Shown here piece after piece: positions 44,188-54,722 of a DNA stretch of 64,000 bases (position 1 is the stretch's first letter; every line of letters starts with the position of its first letter). The DNA is from Ch128b sp964527925 (GTDB taxonomy: Bacteria; Bacteroidota; Ignavibacteria; Ch128b), in contig CAZGQO010000008.1 of NCBI GenBank assembly GCA_964527925.1, positions 56,943 to 120,942 of the forward strand. Reading direction: 5' to 3'. The notes under the pieces were generated by a model, which made no database searches, was not told the DNA's origin, and saw only the letters and a program-made list of their open reading frames with translations. Both the position numbers and the translations under genes were made by a program.

Positions 44188-44851
44188 TCACTCGAGTGGG
44201 ATTTTTAGTCTGTAAGGTTTCAAATAGGGCAATACGAAATTTTTGAAGATATTTATTTCAATTAATCGATAATGAGGGCGATACAATTTTTTGTATTCCG
44301 CAGAATGGCTGAAAACAAATTTGTTGTTCTTAAAAACAGTTTGAATTTTCAAATTATCTTCTGAGAAGTTTTTGAGTTTTAGTTCTTCTTTCTCAATATT
44401 TTTAATTAATTCATCCCAGTCTTTTTCTCCAATCTTCCAGTTTCGTTGAATCAATTTTTGTTGCACTCTGATAAAATGCAGAGAAGAATAGATTCAATGG
44501 TACAATTCTATCTTTAACAAGACTCAAATCTACTCTAACATATATTTTCTTTGGTTTGAGGATCAGGACTAAAAATGAATCAGGAGTTTGTTTGTTTGAT
44601 TTTATCTCTTCGCTTTTAAGTTCTTCTTTTAGTATAACGAAAGCTGTCAAAGAATCGCTAATTAAATGTTCTATACCAAATCTGCTTTGAAAGAAATATT
44701 TGTAGATATCAATCAACTGTGAGTTCGGGTAGATTAAAAGAATTTCATCTATGATGGATTTGAAAGTTTGATAATTAAACTCGTTTCCCTGCTGACCTGA
44801 AATCTTCCCAATAAAAACAAGAAAAGTAAAAATTAGAATTCTAATTTTCAT
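44188..44851 (-). pseudogene. Secreted protein of an unnamed Bacteroidota family, broken by a one-base frameshift
   Basis: Two overlapping minus-strand frames join into one protein. The first (44851 to 44411) has a signal peptide (MKIRILIFTFLVFIGKISGQ) and runs to KLEDWRKRLG, then stops. The second (to 44188) carries DWDELIKNIEKEELKLKNFS and ends IPLE. Removing one A from the A5 run (T5 on the plus strand, 44422-44426) gives LEDWRKDWDELIKNIE without a break. The whole span is 3n+1 bases. The restored protein of about 220 residues has the pattern YKYFFQSRFGIEHLI ... VRVDLSLVKDRIVP ... YRPHYRLIE, which I associate with a common but uncharacterised secreted Bacteroidota family. It may be a sequencing error rather than true decay. 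Its ATG overlaps the M1 stop by one base. Confidence 0.75.
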
Positions 44852-46809
44852 TATTTCATTAATACAAATTTTTTAATCGACTTAAATTCACCTGCAGTCA
44901 ATTCGTAGAAATAAACTCCGCTTGGAAGGTCTGAAGCATCAACAGTTTCAGAGTAAATTCCTTTATCGAGTTCTTTGTTGATTAAAGTTTTTAGTTCTTT
45001 ACCAAGTAAGTTATAAATTTTTAGCGTGACCAGATTCTTAGATGGAATCGAGAATTTAATTGTCGTTTGACCATTAAATGGATTGGGATAGTTTTGATAG
45101 AGTTTATAATGAATTAAGTCAGCTTCGCTTGAAACATCTAAAGATTGATCTCTTGTGATTTGTTTCAAAATGTAATTTTGTGGATCAACGACTACATCTA
45201 TTGGCTGTTGTGTAAATTCAAATTGATATGATTGTTCTCTTGAAGTATTCCAAATTTTTATAGTTGTATCGCCACTAACAAATTGTATCTTTAATTCAAA
45301 GGGCATTTTGTAGACGGAATAGTGTGTTTGTCTTTGCTTGAGTATGAAGTTTAATCGATAAGTATTTTGAGATTGTTCAACATTCCAGTTGTAAACATAG
45401 TTTGGATGATCAGGCTGGTAAACCCATTGATTGAAAAAGTAAGAAAAGTCTTCACCAGCAGTTTGACTGACAATATGCTTAAAATCATTAGTAGTTGCGG
45501 TTGAATAGAGAAATTGATTTCTGTAATTAGTCAGTGATTGAAAGAACAATGAATCTCCAAGAACATATCTAAGCATGTTTAAGACGAGAGCTCCTTTATA
45601 GTATGAAATTGCGGCATTAAAAATATAAGGTGGATTATAAATTGCATATCCTGGGTTATAGTTATAGTAGTAGTTGGCTTTTGAATTCATTCCAGAAAAA
45701 TAAGCAGTTTTACCTTGAGTATATTCTTTGTATAAATCTTCAGAAAAAGTTGCGAATCCTTCGTTTAACCAGATATCTTTCCATGTTTCGCAGGTGACCA
45801 TATCACCCCACCATTGATGTGCAAGTTCATGGGCAATTCCGCTTTGAGCATCGGATGAAAGCCAGTTTCGATGCAATGTTGAAATTGTTTGATGTTCCAT
45901 CCCGCCAAAAGAAAAAGGTGAAATATACGAATGACCATATTTTTCAAATGGATATTTTCCATAGAAAGTCTCAAAGCATTCCATCATCAATCCTAAATTT
46001 CTTGCAACAAAAACACTTCTTGACGAATCAGATTGCCATTGATAATGCTGAATTTCTATAGTTTCAAAAGGTGGATATTTACTTGTGTAGTATTGAGTGA
46101 ACTTCGAATATTTTGAAGCTGTAATTGCAATCAAATATGTGGTGATTGGATATTTTTCAAACCAGACAAAAATTGCTGAATCACCAGTAGTTGTGAAATT
46201 TTCAAGCAATCCATTTCCCGTTGCAGTAAAACCACCTGGAACAATAATCCTTAATCTTGATGAATCTGATTTATCTAAAGGATCATCATAGCAAGGGAAC
46301 CAGTAACGTGCATCAGACGGCTCGGTCATTGTGTATGCTAAGTTTTCGAGAGTTTGAGATGATTTTGGGTAATAATAAAAACCGATGTTGTCGGTTTGTG
46401 TCCTCTTGAAGTAAATAATCAAATCAATAATTTCATTCTTGTAATAAGTTCGGTCGAGATTTATTGTTAACATTCCAGAATTGGTTGAATAAGTTAATCT
46501 TGAATTATTCTGAATGATACTATCAATTGTAAGATAAGAATGAAGCGTAATTTGATATAGTGAATTAGCTGTATCAACTTTAGCAATAATTCTGACTTGA
46601 CCTGGATAAGTTCTAATGGAATTTTTCAAAACATTGTACCAATTGACGGTTATATCATAGAATAAAATATCGAATTCATGCTTTATAGTTTGCTGTGATT
46701 GGACCTTAAAAATTTTATGATCACTTTTGCACCAGAATTGATTGATAGAAGATTCATTTTGAGCGTATACTAAGTTGCAAAGAAAAAGAATAATCAGAAT
46801 TTTTCTCAT
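44851..46809 (-). CDS. Secreted M1 aminopeptidase with T9SS sorting domain
   Basis: The 652-residue protein has a signal peptide (MRKILIILFLCNLVYAQ), an M1 N-terminal beta-domain, the exopeptidase motif GGMEH (302-306), and the zinc site HELAH (His327, Glu328, His331) with Glu350 in NEGFATF. After the catalytic domain, the C-terminal 85 or so residues form a T9SS type-A sorting domain (YQNYPNPFNGQTTIKF ... IKKFVLMK). It is therefore exported across the outer membrane and attached or released there, where it would trim N-terminal residues from peptides. AGGAAA precedes the ATG. Confidence 0.93.
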   Translation of the reverse strand: MRKILIILFLCNLVYAQNESSINQFWCKSDHKIFKVQSQQTIKHEFDILFYDITVNWYNVLKNSIRTYPGQVRIIAKVDTANSLYQITLHSYLTIDSIIQNNSRLTYSTNSGMLTINLDRTYYKNEIIDLIIYFKRTQTDNIGFYYYPKSSQTLENLAYTMTEPSDARYWFPCYDDPLDKSDSSRLRIIVPGGFTATGNGLLENFTTTGDSAIFVWFEKYPITTYLIAITASKYSKFTQYYTSKYPPFETIEIQHYQWQSDSSRSVFVARNLGLMMECFETFYGKYPFEKYGHSYISPFSFGGMEHQTISTLHRNWLSSDAQSGIAHELAHQWWGDMVTCETWKDIWLNEGFATFSEDLYKEYTQGKTAYFSGMNSKANYYYNYNPGYAIYNPPYIFNAAISYYKGALVLNMLRYVLGDSLFFQSLTNYRNQFLYSTATTNDFKHIVSQTAGEDFSYFFNQWVYQPDHPNYVYNWNVEQSQNTYRLNFILKQRQTHYSVYKMPFELKIQFVSGDTTIKIWNTSREQSYQFEFTQQPIDVVVDPQNYILKQITRDQSLDVSSEADLIHYKLYQNYPNPFNGQTTIKFSIPSKNLVTLKIYNLLGKELKTLINKELDKGIYSETVDASDLPSGVYFYELTAGEFKSIKKFVLMK

Positions 46810-46956
46810 AGTAATTTCCTGAGTTTAATGATTAAGCATTATTTCAAATATAATTAATCAATATTTATTGTTCAGAAATTGGAGTTACATTGAGTTGATG
46901 ATTTTATATAACATTAATTTTTATTCTAATTATTCAAGGAAACAATGGAGAAAATT

Positions 46957-49179
46957 TTAATTTTTTGCAAGGGGAATTTTGAAAGTAACAGTTGTTCCGT
47001 AGTTCAATTTACTTTTTATATAGATCATGCCTTTATTGATATCAATATATTTTTTCGTCAGTGCAAGACCCAGTCCTGTTCCTTCTCGCTTCCTGACTTC
47101 TGTAATTTTATCTCTCGTGAAGTCAGTAAACACTATGGATTGAAACTCTTCACTCATTCCAATTCCCTGATCGCTGATTTCACAAATTGCATAATTTTCA
47201 TCTTTGGATAATATAATTCTGATTGTCCCTTTATCGCTGTATTTTATTGCGTTACTTAAAATATTCGAGATTATTCCATTGAGAGTATACTGATCAGCCA
47301 TTACAAAAATTTCTTCGTCGGGGAGAGAAAGTTCTATGTTTAATTTTATCTTTTCTGCAAGAACTCTCAATAATTCTACAACATCCAGGATTTCTTTTGT
47401 GATTGAAATTTTCTTTATTTCGAACTTGAATGTTCCAGCTTCAAGCCTTGAGAAATCGAGTATTTGAGAAATTGTTTTCAATAATGTTTTGGCTGCATTC
47501 TGAAGTATATCAAAATAATTTTTGACTTCATTGTCGGATTTATCATAAAAAATATCTTTTAATACATCACTGAAGCCAAGAATTACATTCATTGGAGTTT
47601 TAATTTCATGGGACATAGATGCGAAGAAAATCGTTTTCTGTTTATTGGCTCTTTCAGCTTCCTCTTTTGCTTTTGCCAGTTCGAGGAGCATCTTCTTTCT
47701 TTCAGTGATGTTTCTTGCAGTGCAGAGAATTAATTTTTTACCATCAATTTCTATCGGATGCGTGGAGAATTCAATATAGATTAATTCTCCTTTTTTGTTT
47801 CTTATTATATTTTCATCTGGTCCTGTAGGTTCACATCTCATTGCTTTATAAAAGATTTTGGCTACTTTCTGGAAATTTTTTCGATCAATTAAATTTAATT
47901 CAAAAATTGTTTTGCCAAGAGCCTCTTCCTTTGTGTAACCCACTAACTTTTCGCTTGCAGCATTTGCTTCTAAAATTCTTCCATCATGGTCAACAACAAA
48001 AATTGGATCTGGTGCTTCTTCAAATAAAATCTTTAGTTTTTCAGCGTCATATTTAATTTTGTTAAGTATTTCTTTCTCCTTTGTGATATCAATCGCAACC
48101 CCAATCAATGCAACTGGTTTGTTATTCTCACCAAAGATTGGAGAAGTTGAAAGTCTTATTAAAAATTCTTCGCCATTTTTTCTTTTATTCCATAGTTCAC
48201 CACTCCAGCCACCTTTTGATGTATCCTCAAAAATGTTCTTAATATTTTCAGGGTCATTTTTTTCTGATCTTAAAACTAAAATAGATTTGCCAAGAAGTTC
48301 TTCTTTTGAATAACCGTAAGTCTCGCAGAATTTTTTGTTAACAAATATAATATTATCATTCAAATCAATTATTGAAACAGATTCACTTATACTTTCCAGT
48401 GCATTAACGAGAAATTGAATTTGTCTATCTTTTTCTTTTCTTTCGGTAATATTTCGAACAATTGCAAGAAGATAATATGAGTCTTTGATTTTCACACGAT
48501 TTAATTTTACCTCTGCATAAAATGGTTTTCCATCCAGTGTAGTGTAAACCCATTCAAAAGAAAGAATTTCTCCGTTATAAGCACGATTTATTAATTCAAG
48601 TGCTTTTTCTTTTGAAGGTCTGCCATCTGGTTGAGTCGGTGGTGAGAATTTATATGGTGGTTCGCCAATAATATCTAGTTTTGTACAATTAAACCTCCTC
48701 AAGGTTGCTGAATTACAATCGATGAAAATTTCATTGTTCATTAAAAAGATTGCATCATCTGCTGATTCAAATAGTGATTTGTATTTGTTTTCTGAAGTTT
48801 TTAGTTCTTCATAAATTAAGTCTTCATCGGTTGTATCAATTGCAAATCCAACAACTCCGATGATTTCTCTTGAATTATTTATCAGAGGAGTTAGAAATGT
48901 TTTAAAATTTCTATTCTGCCATGAAAATTTATATTCTACCTGTTCACCGTGAAGAGCTTTTTTGTGGTAAGCAATGGGTAAAAAATTTGGGTCCTGTGTA
49001 TTAAAATATTCAAAAAGAGATTTGCCTACGACTTCATTTGGTTTAAGTTTTAGAAACTTTAGTCCAGAACCAAATGAAGAAGTAAATACTAAATCTTTGT
49101 TTACTGTCCAGAAAACACCTGGTATTTGCTTTAATACAATTTCAAAAAATTTTCTTTGCTGAAAATCATCAAGTTCCAT
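46957..49179 (-). CDS. Multi-PAS sensor histidine kinase
   Basis: The protein of about 740 residues contains four PAS domains in tandem (roughly 1-110, 120-240, 250-370 and 375-495), several with the PAC ending such as NITERKEKD and DITKEKE. A HisKA domain follows with the phosphoacceptor His524 in SMSHEIKTPMN, then an HATPase domain with NAIKYSD, DQGIGM and GTGLGLAL. There is no membrane helix, so it senses a cytoplasmic cue. No response regulator is adjacent, making it an orphan kinase. The ATG at 49179 (GGAG 11 bases upstream) is preferred to a TTG at 49233. Confidence 0.9.
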   Translation of the reverse strand: MELDDFQQRKFFEIVLKQIPGVFWTVNKDLVFTSSFGSGLKFLKLKPNEVVGKSLFEYFNTQDPNFLPIAYHKKALHGEQVEYKFSWQNRNFKTFLTPLINNSREIIGVVGFAIDTTDEDLIYEELKTSENKYKSLFESADDAIFLMNNEIFIDCNSATLRRFNCTKLDIIGEPPYKFSPPTQPDGRPSKEKALELINRAYNGEILSFEWVYTTLDGKPFYAEVKLNRVKIKDSYYLLAIVRNITERKEKDRQIQFLVNALESISESVSIIDLNDNIIFVNKKFCETYGYSKEELLGKSILVLRSEKNDPENIKNIFEDTSKGGWSGELWNKRKNGEEFLIRLSTSPIFGENNKPVALIGVAIDITKEKEILNKIKYDAEKLKILFEEAPDPIFVVDHDGRILEANAASEKLVGYTKEEALGKTIFELNLIDRKNFQKVAKIFYKAMRCEPTGPDENIIRNKKGELIYIEFSTHPIEIDGKKLILCTARNITERKKMLLELAKAKEEAERANKQKTIFFASMSHEIKTPMNVILGFSDVLKDIFYDKSDNEVKNYFDILQNAAKTLLKTISQILDFSRLEAGTFKFEIKKISITKEILDVVELLRVLAEKIKLNIELSLPDEEIFVMADQYTLNGIISNILSNAIKYSDKGTIRIILSKDENYAICEISDQGIGMSEEFQSIVFTDFTRDKITEVRKREGTGLGLALTKKYIDINKGMIYIKSKLNYGTTVTFKIPLAKN

Positions 49180-49358
49180 TTTAAAATTTACTCCGACGGG
49201 TAACATCATAAGAAAATAATTTTCAAAAAACAAGTAGATTAGCAGATATCAACGAAAAATCTTGACAATTATATTAAGATTCATTTGTGTTCTTTGAGAT
49301 TTTAGTCATCTTAAAATGATATTTTTGAAAAAAACAATTATCAATTGGAGAATCAGAA

Positions 49359-50825
49359 ATGGCTAAATGGGAATGGAAAATTGAAAACGAAGATTTCCTG
49401 AATAAAACAATTAAAAGATGCAAAGAGAAAAAAATTATCCTCCCAAAATTTTCTGAGTTAAGAAATCCAGAAACAATTCCTTCGAAAATTTTAAATCAAC
49501 TTAAAAACATCGATATAAATGAGCTACATCCGTTAAATCTATTTCGAATTAACTGGCAAAATGATATAAAGACAGGCGGAATTGGTGATGTAAATTTTTT
49601 AGAAATTCCTGCTGAAATAACTGGAGTCAAAGCTAAAATAGTAGGTTTGATTGGAAAGTTTTTCCCAACAGGTGCACATAAAGTTGGTGCAACCTACGGA
49701 GTTCTTGTTCCATATCTTGTAACCGGAAAATTTAATCCTGAATATCATAAAGCTGTTTGGCCTTCGACAGGAAATTATTGTCGTGGCGGTGCATTTAATT
49801 CGGCATTACTTTCGGTTCATGCTGTTGCGATACTTCCAGAAGAGATGAGCAATGAGCGATTCGAATGGCTTAAAAATATTGGTGCAGAAGTTTTTGCAAC
49901 TCCTGGCTGCGAGAGTAATGTCAAAGAAATTTATGATAAATGTCATGAGCTTGAACGCACCAGTGATGAATATTTTATTTTTAATCAATTCGAACAATTT
50001 GGCAATTCTTGCTTTCATTATAATGTGACAGGCTATGCAATTGAAAAAGTTTTTGAAAAAATTAAAAAATCAAATTCAAGATTAAGCGGATTTGTAAGTG
50101 CGACTGGTTCTGCTGGTACGATTGGTGCTGCAGATTACTTAAAAGAAAAATTTCCAATGCTGAAAATTGTTGCTTCAGAAGCACTTCAATGTCCCACGCT
50201 TTTAATGAATGGATTTGGTGGTCATCGAATTGAAGGAATAGGTGATAAACATGTTCCCTGGATTCATAATGTTAAAAACACAGATGTTGTAGTTGCAATT
50301 AACGATGAACATCCACTCAGAATTTTAAGATTGTTTAACGAACCAGCTGGATTAGAATTTTTATCACAACTTGGAGTTGAGGATTCTTTGTTAGAGAAAT
50401 TATCTTATTTGGGAATTTCGTCGATAAGCAATCTCATCAGCTCAATCAAATTAGCAAAATGGTTTGAAATGAATGAGAACGATGTGATTTTTACTGTCTT
50501 CACAGATTCTGTCGATATGTACAGATCAAGACTTGAAGAAATGAATCAAGCTTACGGAAAATATTCAAAACATCAAGCTGAGATTGATTGGAACGCAATT
50601 CTTCAAAATCAATCAATAGACTTTATGAAAGAACTTAATTACTACGAAAAGAAAACTATTCACAATTTGAAATACTTCACATGGATTGAGCAGCAGGGGA
50701 AATCGGTTGATGAATTAAATGCACAATGGTATGACGAAGATTACTGGAAAACTCGCTATCAAACTGTTGAACATTGGGATAAATTGATTGAAGAGTTTAA
50801 TCATAAAGTCGGTATGGTTGATTGA
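49359..50825 (+). CDS. PLP-dependent enzyme of the cysteine synthase/tryptophan synthase-beta fold
   Basis: The 488-residue protein is a fold-type II PLP enzyme. The Schiff-base Lys is probably Lys108 in PTGAHKVGATYG. STGNYCRGGAFNSALL is the substrate/phosphate region, and GFVSATGSAGTIGAADYLKE is the glycine-rich PLP phosphate loop. The C-terminal 110 residues (ending WDKLIEEFNHKVGMVD) are extra compared with cysteine synthase. The reaction is not known; lyase or desulfhydrase activity on an amino acid is likely. It precedes the SsnA and molybdenum hydroxylase genes, which suggests a role in the same catabolic route. GGAG lies eight bases before the ATG. Confidence 0.82.
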   Translation: MAKWEWKIENEDFLNKTIKRCKEKKIILPKFSELRNPETIPSKILNQLKNIDINELHPLNLFRINWQNDIKTGGIGDVNFLEIPAEITGVKAKIVGLIGKFFPTGAHKVGATYGVLVPYLVTGKFNPEYHKAVWPSTGNYCRGGAFNSALLSVHAVAILPEEMSNERFEWLKNIGAEVFATPGCESNVKEIYDKCHELERTSDEYFIFNQFEQFGNSCFHYNVTGYAIEKVFEKIKKSNSRLSGFVSATGSAGTIGAADYLKEKFPMLKIVASEALQCPTLLMNGFGGHRIEGIGDKHVPWIHNVKNTDVVVAINDEHPLRILRLFNEPAGLEFLSQLGVEDSLLEKLSYLGISSISNLISSIKLAKWFEMNENDVIFTVFTDSVDMYRSRLEEMNQAYGKYSKHQAEIDWNAILQNQSIDFMKELNYYEKKTIHNLKYFTWIEQQGKSVDELNAQWYDEDYWKTRYQTVEHWDKLIEEFNHKVGMVD

Positions 50826-50920
50826 TAGTTAGTGTGGGAATTGTTTTGATAATTATAAAAAAATTGTGTGTGAGTTTTTGTTGATGATCATTTTAATGAG
50901 AAAAGTAGGAGAACTGAAAG

Positions 50921-52261
50921 ATGACAGAAAAATTAATCATTAAAAATCTGTTTCTGGCTCGGATTATTGATGAAAAAGTTGAACCTCTTTTCTGTGATAT
51001 TGAAATCTCAAATGGAAAGATTGATAAAATACATGAAAAGAATTTTCAAGATTTTGTTGAGGGGAACTACGAAACTTCGATTATGGACAATGAATACGAT
51101 GCGAAAGGTTCGCTGGCTACAATTCCATTTGTTAATTTCCATGACCATATTTATTCACGGCTTGCAAAAGGAATCAATGTAAAAGGTTCAACCGAAAACT
51201 TTCACAAAATTTTAAAAAATCTCTGGTGGAAACTTGATTTAATTCTTGATGAAGAAATGATTCGTGCATCCGCAATGATGGCTGCGATTGAATCAATCAA
51301 ATCGGGAACACTTTATATTTTCGATCATCATTCATCACCAAACTTTGTTCAAAATAGTTTAAGAACAATCACAAATACTCTCAAAGAGTTAAACCTTCAA
51401 GGTACAATATGTTTTGAAACTTCAGACCGAAATGGAATTGAGATAACGAAAAAGTCAGCTCAGGAAAATTATGAGTTCATCGAAGGTAATGATGAGAATT
51501 TCAAAGGTATGTTTGGCTTGCATGCTTCATTCACACTGAAAGATCAAACTTTAAAATTTGTATCAAACCTGATGAAGGATTTCGATACAGGAATTCATAT
51601 TCACCTTTGCGAGGATAAAGTAGATAGAGAAATCAGTCTAAAAAAATTTGGTGAGTTGCCGCTGAATCGATTATTAGAATTTAATTTACTCAATCAAAAA
51701 TCAGTTCTTGCTCACGGTATTCAGCTCAAGAAAAAAGAATACAAAAAAATTGCTCAAGTTGGTAGTGCAATCGCTTTGAATCCAGATTCAAATATGAATA
51801 ATTCAGTTGGACTTCCATCTTATAAAAAATTACCTGAAGATTTAATTCTCCTTCCTGGAACAGATGGGATGCATGCAAATATTTTTAGGACATTCAAACA
51901 ATTGTTTTTATTGTTCCGTCATTCTGGTGAAAGTTTCGCTTCAACTTTTGAGTGGATTAATCGAATTTACTTTAATCAAATTTCTTTCGTGAAAAAATTT
52001 TTTCCCGATTTTACACTGCTGAATGAAGGCGAAAAAGCTGATTTGATAATCTGGAATTATATTCCTGTGAATGAAATGAATGAATCTAATTTCTGGGGAC
52101 ATTTCATTTATGGTGCTTTGGAATCAACTCCCAAAACGGTTATTAAAAATGGTAAGTTTCTGCTGAAAGACAATAATCTCACATTTGATGAAGATTTAAT
52201 TAATAAAGAAATCACCAAACAGGGAATTCGACTCAAACAAAAATTCGAAGCTGAAACTTAA
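50921..52261 (+). CDS. ssnA: Amidohydrolase family protein, SsnA-like aminohydrolase
   Basis: The 446-residue metal-dependent hydrolase has the subtype III ligands: His74 and His76 in NFHDHIYSR, the His in GIHIHLCED, the His in VLAHGI, and the Asp in LPGTDGM. The KGSTENFHKILKNLWWKLD region and the overall pattern resemble SsnA, the chlorohydrolase/aminohydrolase encoded beside the molybdenum hydroxylase genes in enterobacteria and clostridia. It probably deaminates a purine-like base in the cytoplasm. AGGAG precedes the ATG. It lies 55 bases before the molybdenum hydroxylase large subunit. Confidence 0.8.
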   Translation: MTEKLIIKNLFLARIIDEKVEPLFCDIEISNGKIDKIHEKNFQDFVEGNYETSIMDNEYDAKGSLATIPFVNFHDHIYSRLAKGINVKGSTENFHKILKNLWWKLDLILDEEMIRASAMMAAIESIKSGTLYIFDHHSSPNFVQNSLRTITNTLKELNLQGTICFETSDRNGIEITKKSAQENYEFIEGNDENFKGMFGLHASFTLKDQTLKFVSNLMKDFDTGIHIHLCEDKVDREISLKKFGELPLNRLLEFNLLNQKSVLAHGIQLKKKEYKKIAQVGSAIALNPDSNMNNSVGLPSYKKLPEDLILLPGTDGMHANIFRTFKQLFLLFRHSGESFASTFEWINRIYFNQISFVKKFFPDFTLLNEGEKADLIIWNYIPVNEMNESNFWGHFIYGALESTPKTVIKNGKFLLKDNNLTFDEDLINKEITKQGIRLKQKFEAET

Positions 52262-52316
52262 AAATTTGTTTACTAAAAATTTCTTAATTTGATATCGAAA
52301 TATTATAGGTGGGGAT

Positions 52317-54722
52317 ATGAATAAACAGTTTAATGTTGTTGGTAAACCCGTTATAAGAGAGGATGGAAAATCGAAAGTCACCGGGCAGGCAAAGTTCGCT
52401 GATGATTATAAATTCCCGGGAATGGTTTTCGGAGTGATGGTTCGAACAAATAAGTCTCATGCAAAAATCAAATCAATCGATTTTTCTGAGATTGAAAATT
52501 CAGAAAGTCTTATAACAATAGTTGACTCACGAGATATTCCGGGTAAAAAAGTTGTTGGATTAATTCGAGATGATCAGCCAGTTTTTGCTTTTGATAAAAT
52601 AGTTACTCCCGGTGATGTCGTTGTGATGCTTGTTGGCGAAGATGAAGATGAATTAAGACGACTTGCAAAGAAAGTAAAAATTGAACTGGAAGATTTACCT
52701 GTTTTATCTGATCCTGAAAAAGCACTCGATGAAAATGCACCGTTAATTCATCCTGAATTTAAAACTAATCTGATTATTCATCATCCACTCAGAAAAGGCG
52801 ATATTGAAAAAGGTTTTGCTGAATCAAATTTCATTCTCGAACAAACTTATACAACTCCTCACATCGAACACGCATACATTGAACCTGAATGTGTAATAGC
52901 AATTCCACTTAATGAAGAAAAAGGAATTCACATAATTGGAAGTATTCAAAATCCCTTTACTGCAAGAAGAATAGTTGCATCTGTTTTGAATTATCCTTTG
53001 ACCAAAGTAAGAGTTGAACAAGCAGAACTTGGAGGTTCATTTGGCGGGAAAGATGATATCATGTGCATTCTTTCAGCTCGTGCTGCTGTTGCTGCATTGA
53101 AGATTAATCGACCAGTTAAAATCAGATATAGACGAGAAGAATCAATTCTTGAATCTTACAAACGTCATCCATATCGAATGCATTACAAAGTTGGCTACAC
53201 TCGCGAAGGCAAAATCAAAGCGATGAAAATAGATATTCTCGCAGATGGTGGTGCTTATTGTTCGATGTCTCCTTTTGTTACTTGGCGTTCGGTTGTACAG
53301 GCAACTGGTCCTTATGAAATTGAAAATGTTTGGACAGATGTCCGTGCAGTTTACACAAATAATCCTTATACAGGTGCAATGCGAGGATTTGGTTCTCCGC
53401 AAATTATCTTTGCTCAAGAATCTTTGATGGATGATATTGCGATAAGTCTTGGAATGACTCCTGATGAAATTAGAAGAATTAACGGATACAGAGAAGGTTC
53501 AATCACAGCGAGCAGTCAAAAGCTTGAAAAACATGAAGTCAATCTTTTGAAAGTCCTTGATACTGCCTGCGAAGCAACTAATTTCAAAGAAAAGTGGCTT
53601 GAAAATCAAAAACATCACAACAGAAGAATTCCCACAATTGAGTTCAGAGAAAATATTTTGAAGCGCAATCTTCTTCTTGAAAAAAATGAATTTATTTCAG
53701 GTGAAGATATCTGGAAAAAAGGGATTGGTTTAGCCGTAAGTTTTCGTGGAAGTTCACTTGGTGCCGAAGGAATTGATGCGGCTGCTTCTTATTTATCTGT
53801 TCAAAATGATGGAAGTGCATATCTTTTGTGCGGACTTGCAGAAAATGGTCAGGGAATGAGAACAGCTTACGCAATTATTGTTTCGGAAATTCTTGGAATA
53901 TCTGTCGATAAAATTTATTACCTCGAAATGGATACAGCTCTGGTTCCTGATAGCGGACCAACTGTTGCATCGCGATCAACAATCATGGGTGGTGGTTCTG
54001 TCAAAAATGCAGCTGAAATATTACGACAAAGATTTGAAAGCTTTTTGCGTGAATACTGGAATTTATCTTCAACTGATGAAATTGAATTTGTCGATAATCA
54101 AGTTTATGTGAAAGGAAAAGATGAATTCAAACTAACCTTCAGTGAATTCGCAAATCTTGCTTATAAAAACGGAATTTGTCTGGCTGCAATTGGCTGGTAT
54201 CCTGGTCCGAAAATTCACTGGGAAGAAAAAACTGGACAGGGATCTGCTTATTTCACTTATGTCTATGGTTGTCAGGTTGCTGAAATTAGAGTGAACATCA
54301 TAACTGGTGAAGTTTATGTTGATCGAATTACAGCTGTTCACGATCCAGGTAAAGTAATTAATTTACTTGGTGCACTTGGTCAGGTTTATGGTGGAGTAAC
54401 TCAGGGAACAGGTTACGCATTATTCGAAGAACTTGACAAGAAAAATGGTTTTCCTCGTGAACTTAATTTTGATCAGTACATAATTCCAACTAGTAAAGAT
54501 ATTGGAGAAATTATTCCAATCTTTGTTGAAGGCAAAGATGAGTTTGGACCGTGGGGAGCAAAATCTCTTGGTGAACCAACACTTGAATTAACTGCAGCTG
54601 CAATTAATAATGCAATAAGAAATGCTGTCGGTGAAAGATATTTTAATCTTCCAATAAATCTTGAAGAAGTAATCTTGAAAAGAAAATTAAGACCAGAAGA
54701 TTTGAAGAGAGGAAGTCAATGA
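52317..54722 (+). CDS. Xanthine dehydrogenase-family molybdopterin-binding subunit
   Basis: The 801-residue large subunit of a molybdenum hydroxylase. The N-terminal hammerhead domain (REDGKSKVTGQAKFADDY) precedes molybdopterin-binding motifs GGSFGGKDD, GAMRGFGSPQ and GLAENGQGM. The catalytic Glu lies in AKSLGEPTLELTAAAINN. With the FAD and 2Fe-2S subunits next to it, it would hydroxylate xanthine or another N-heterocycle, passing electrons to NAD or a carrier. The exact substrate is not readable. AGGTGGGG precedes the ATG, and the stop overlaps the FAD subunit by four bases. Confidence 0.93.
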   Translation: MNKQFNVVGKPVIREDGKSKVTGQAKFADDYKFPGMVFGVMVRTNKSHAKIKSIDFSEIENSESLITIVDSRDIPGKKVVGLIRDDQPVFAFDKIVTPGDVVVMLVGEDEDELRRLAKKVKIELEDLPVLSDPEKALDENAPLIHPEFKTNLIIHHPLRKGDIEKGFAESNFILEQTYTTPHIEHAYIEPECVIAIPLNEEKGIHIIGSIQNPFTARRIVASVLNYPLTKVRVEQAELGGSFGGKDDIMCILSARAAVAALKINRPVKIRYRREESILESYKRHPYRMHYKVGYTREGKIKAMKIDILADGGAYCSMSPFVTWRSVVQATGPYEIENVWTDVRAVYTNNPYTGAMRGFGSPQIIFAQESLMDDIAISLGMTPDEIRRINGYREGSITASSQKLEKHEVNLLKVLDTACEATNFKEKWLENQKHHNRRIPTIEFRENILKRNLLLEKNEFISGEDIWKKGIGLAVSFRGSSLGAEGIDAAASYLSVQNDGSAYLLCGLAENGQGMRTAYAIIVSEILGISVDKIYYLEMDTALVPDSGPTVASRSTIMGGGSVKNAAEILRQRFESFLREYWNLSSTDEIEFVDNQVYVKGKDEFKLTFSEFANLAYKNGICLAAIGWYPGPKIHWEEKTGQGSAYFTYVYGCQVAEIRVNIITGEVYVDRITAVHDPGKVINLLGALGQVYGGVTQGTGYALFEELDKKNGFPRELNFDQYIIPTSKDIGEIIPIFVEGKDEFGPWGAKSLGEPTLELTAAAINNAIRNAVGERYFNLPINLEEVILKRKLRPEDLKRGSQ

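Noticed and set aside
44188..44466. Separate small minus-strand gene
   Set aside because: It lacks its own ribosome site, and joining it to the frame above by removing one base gives a continuous protein, so it is the second half of a frameshifted gene.
49263..49290. TTGACA followed by AT-rich sequence upstream of the PLP enzyme, as a sigma70 promoter
   Set aside because: No TATAAT-like hexamer lies at 16-18 bases. The Bacteroidota-type element is also imperfect there (TTCATTTG after 15 bases).
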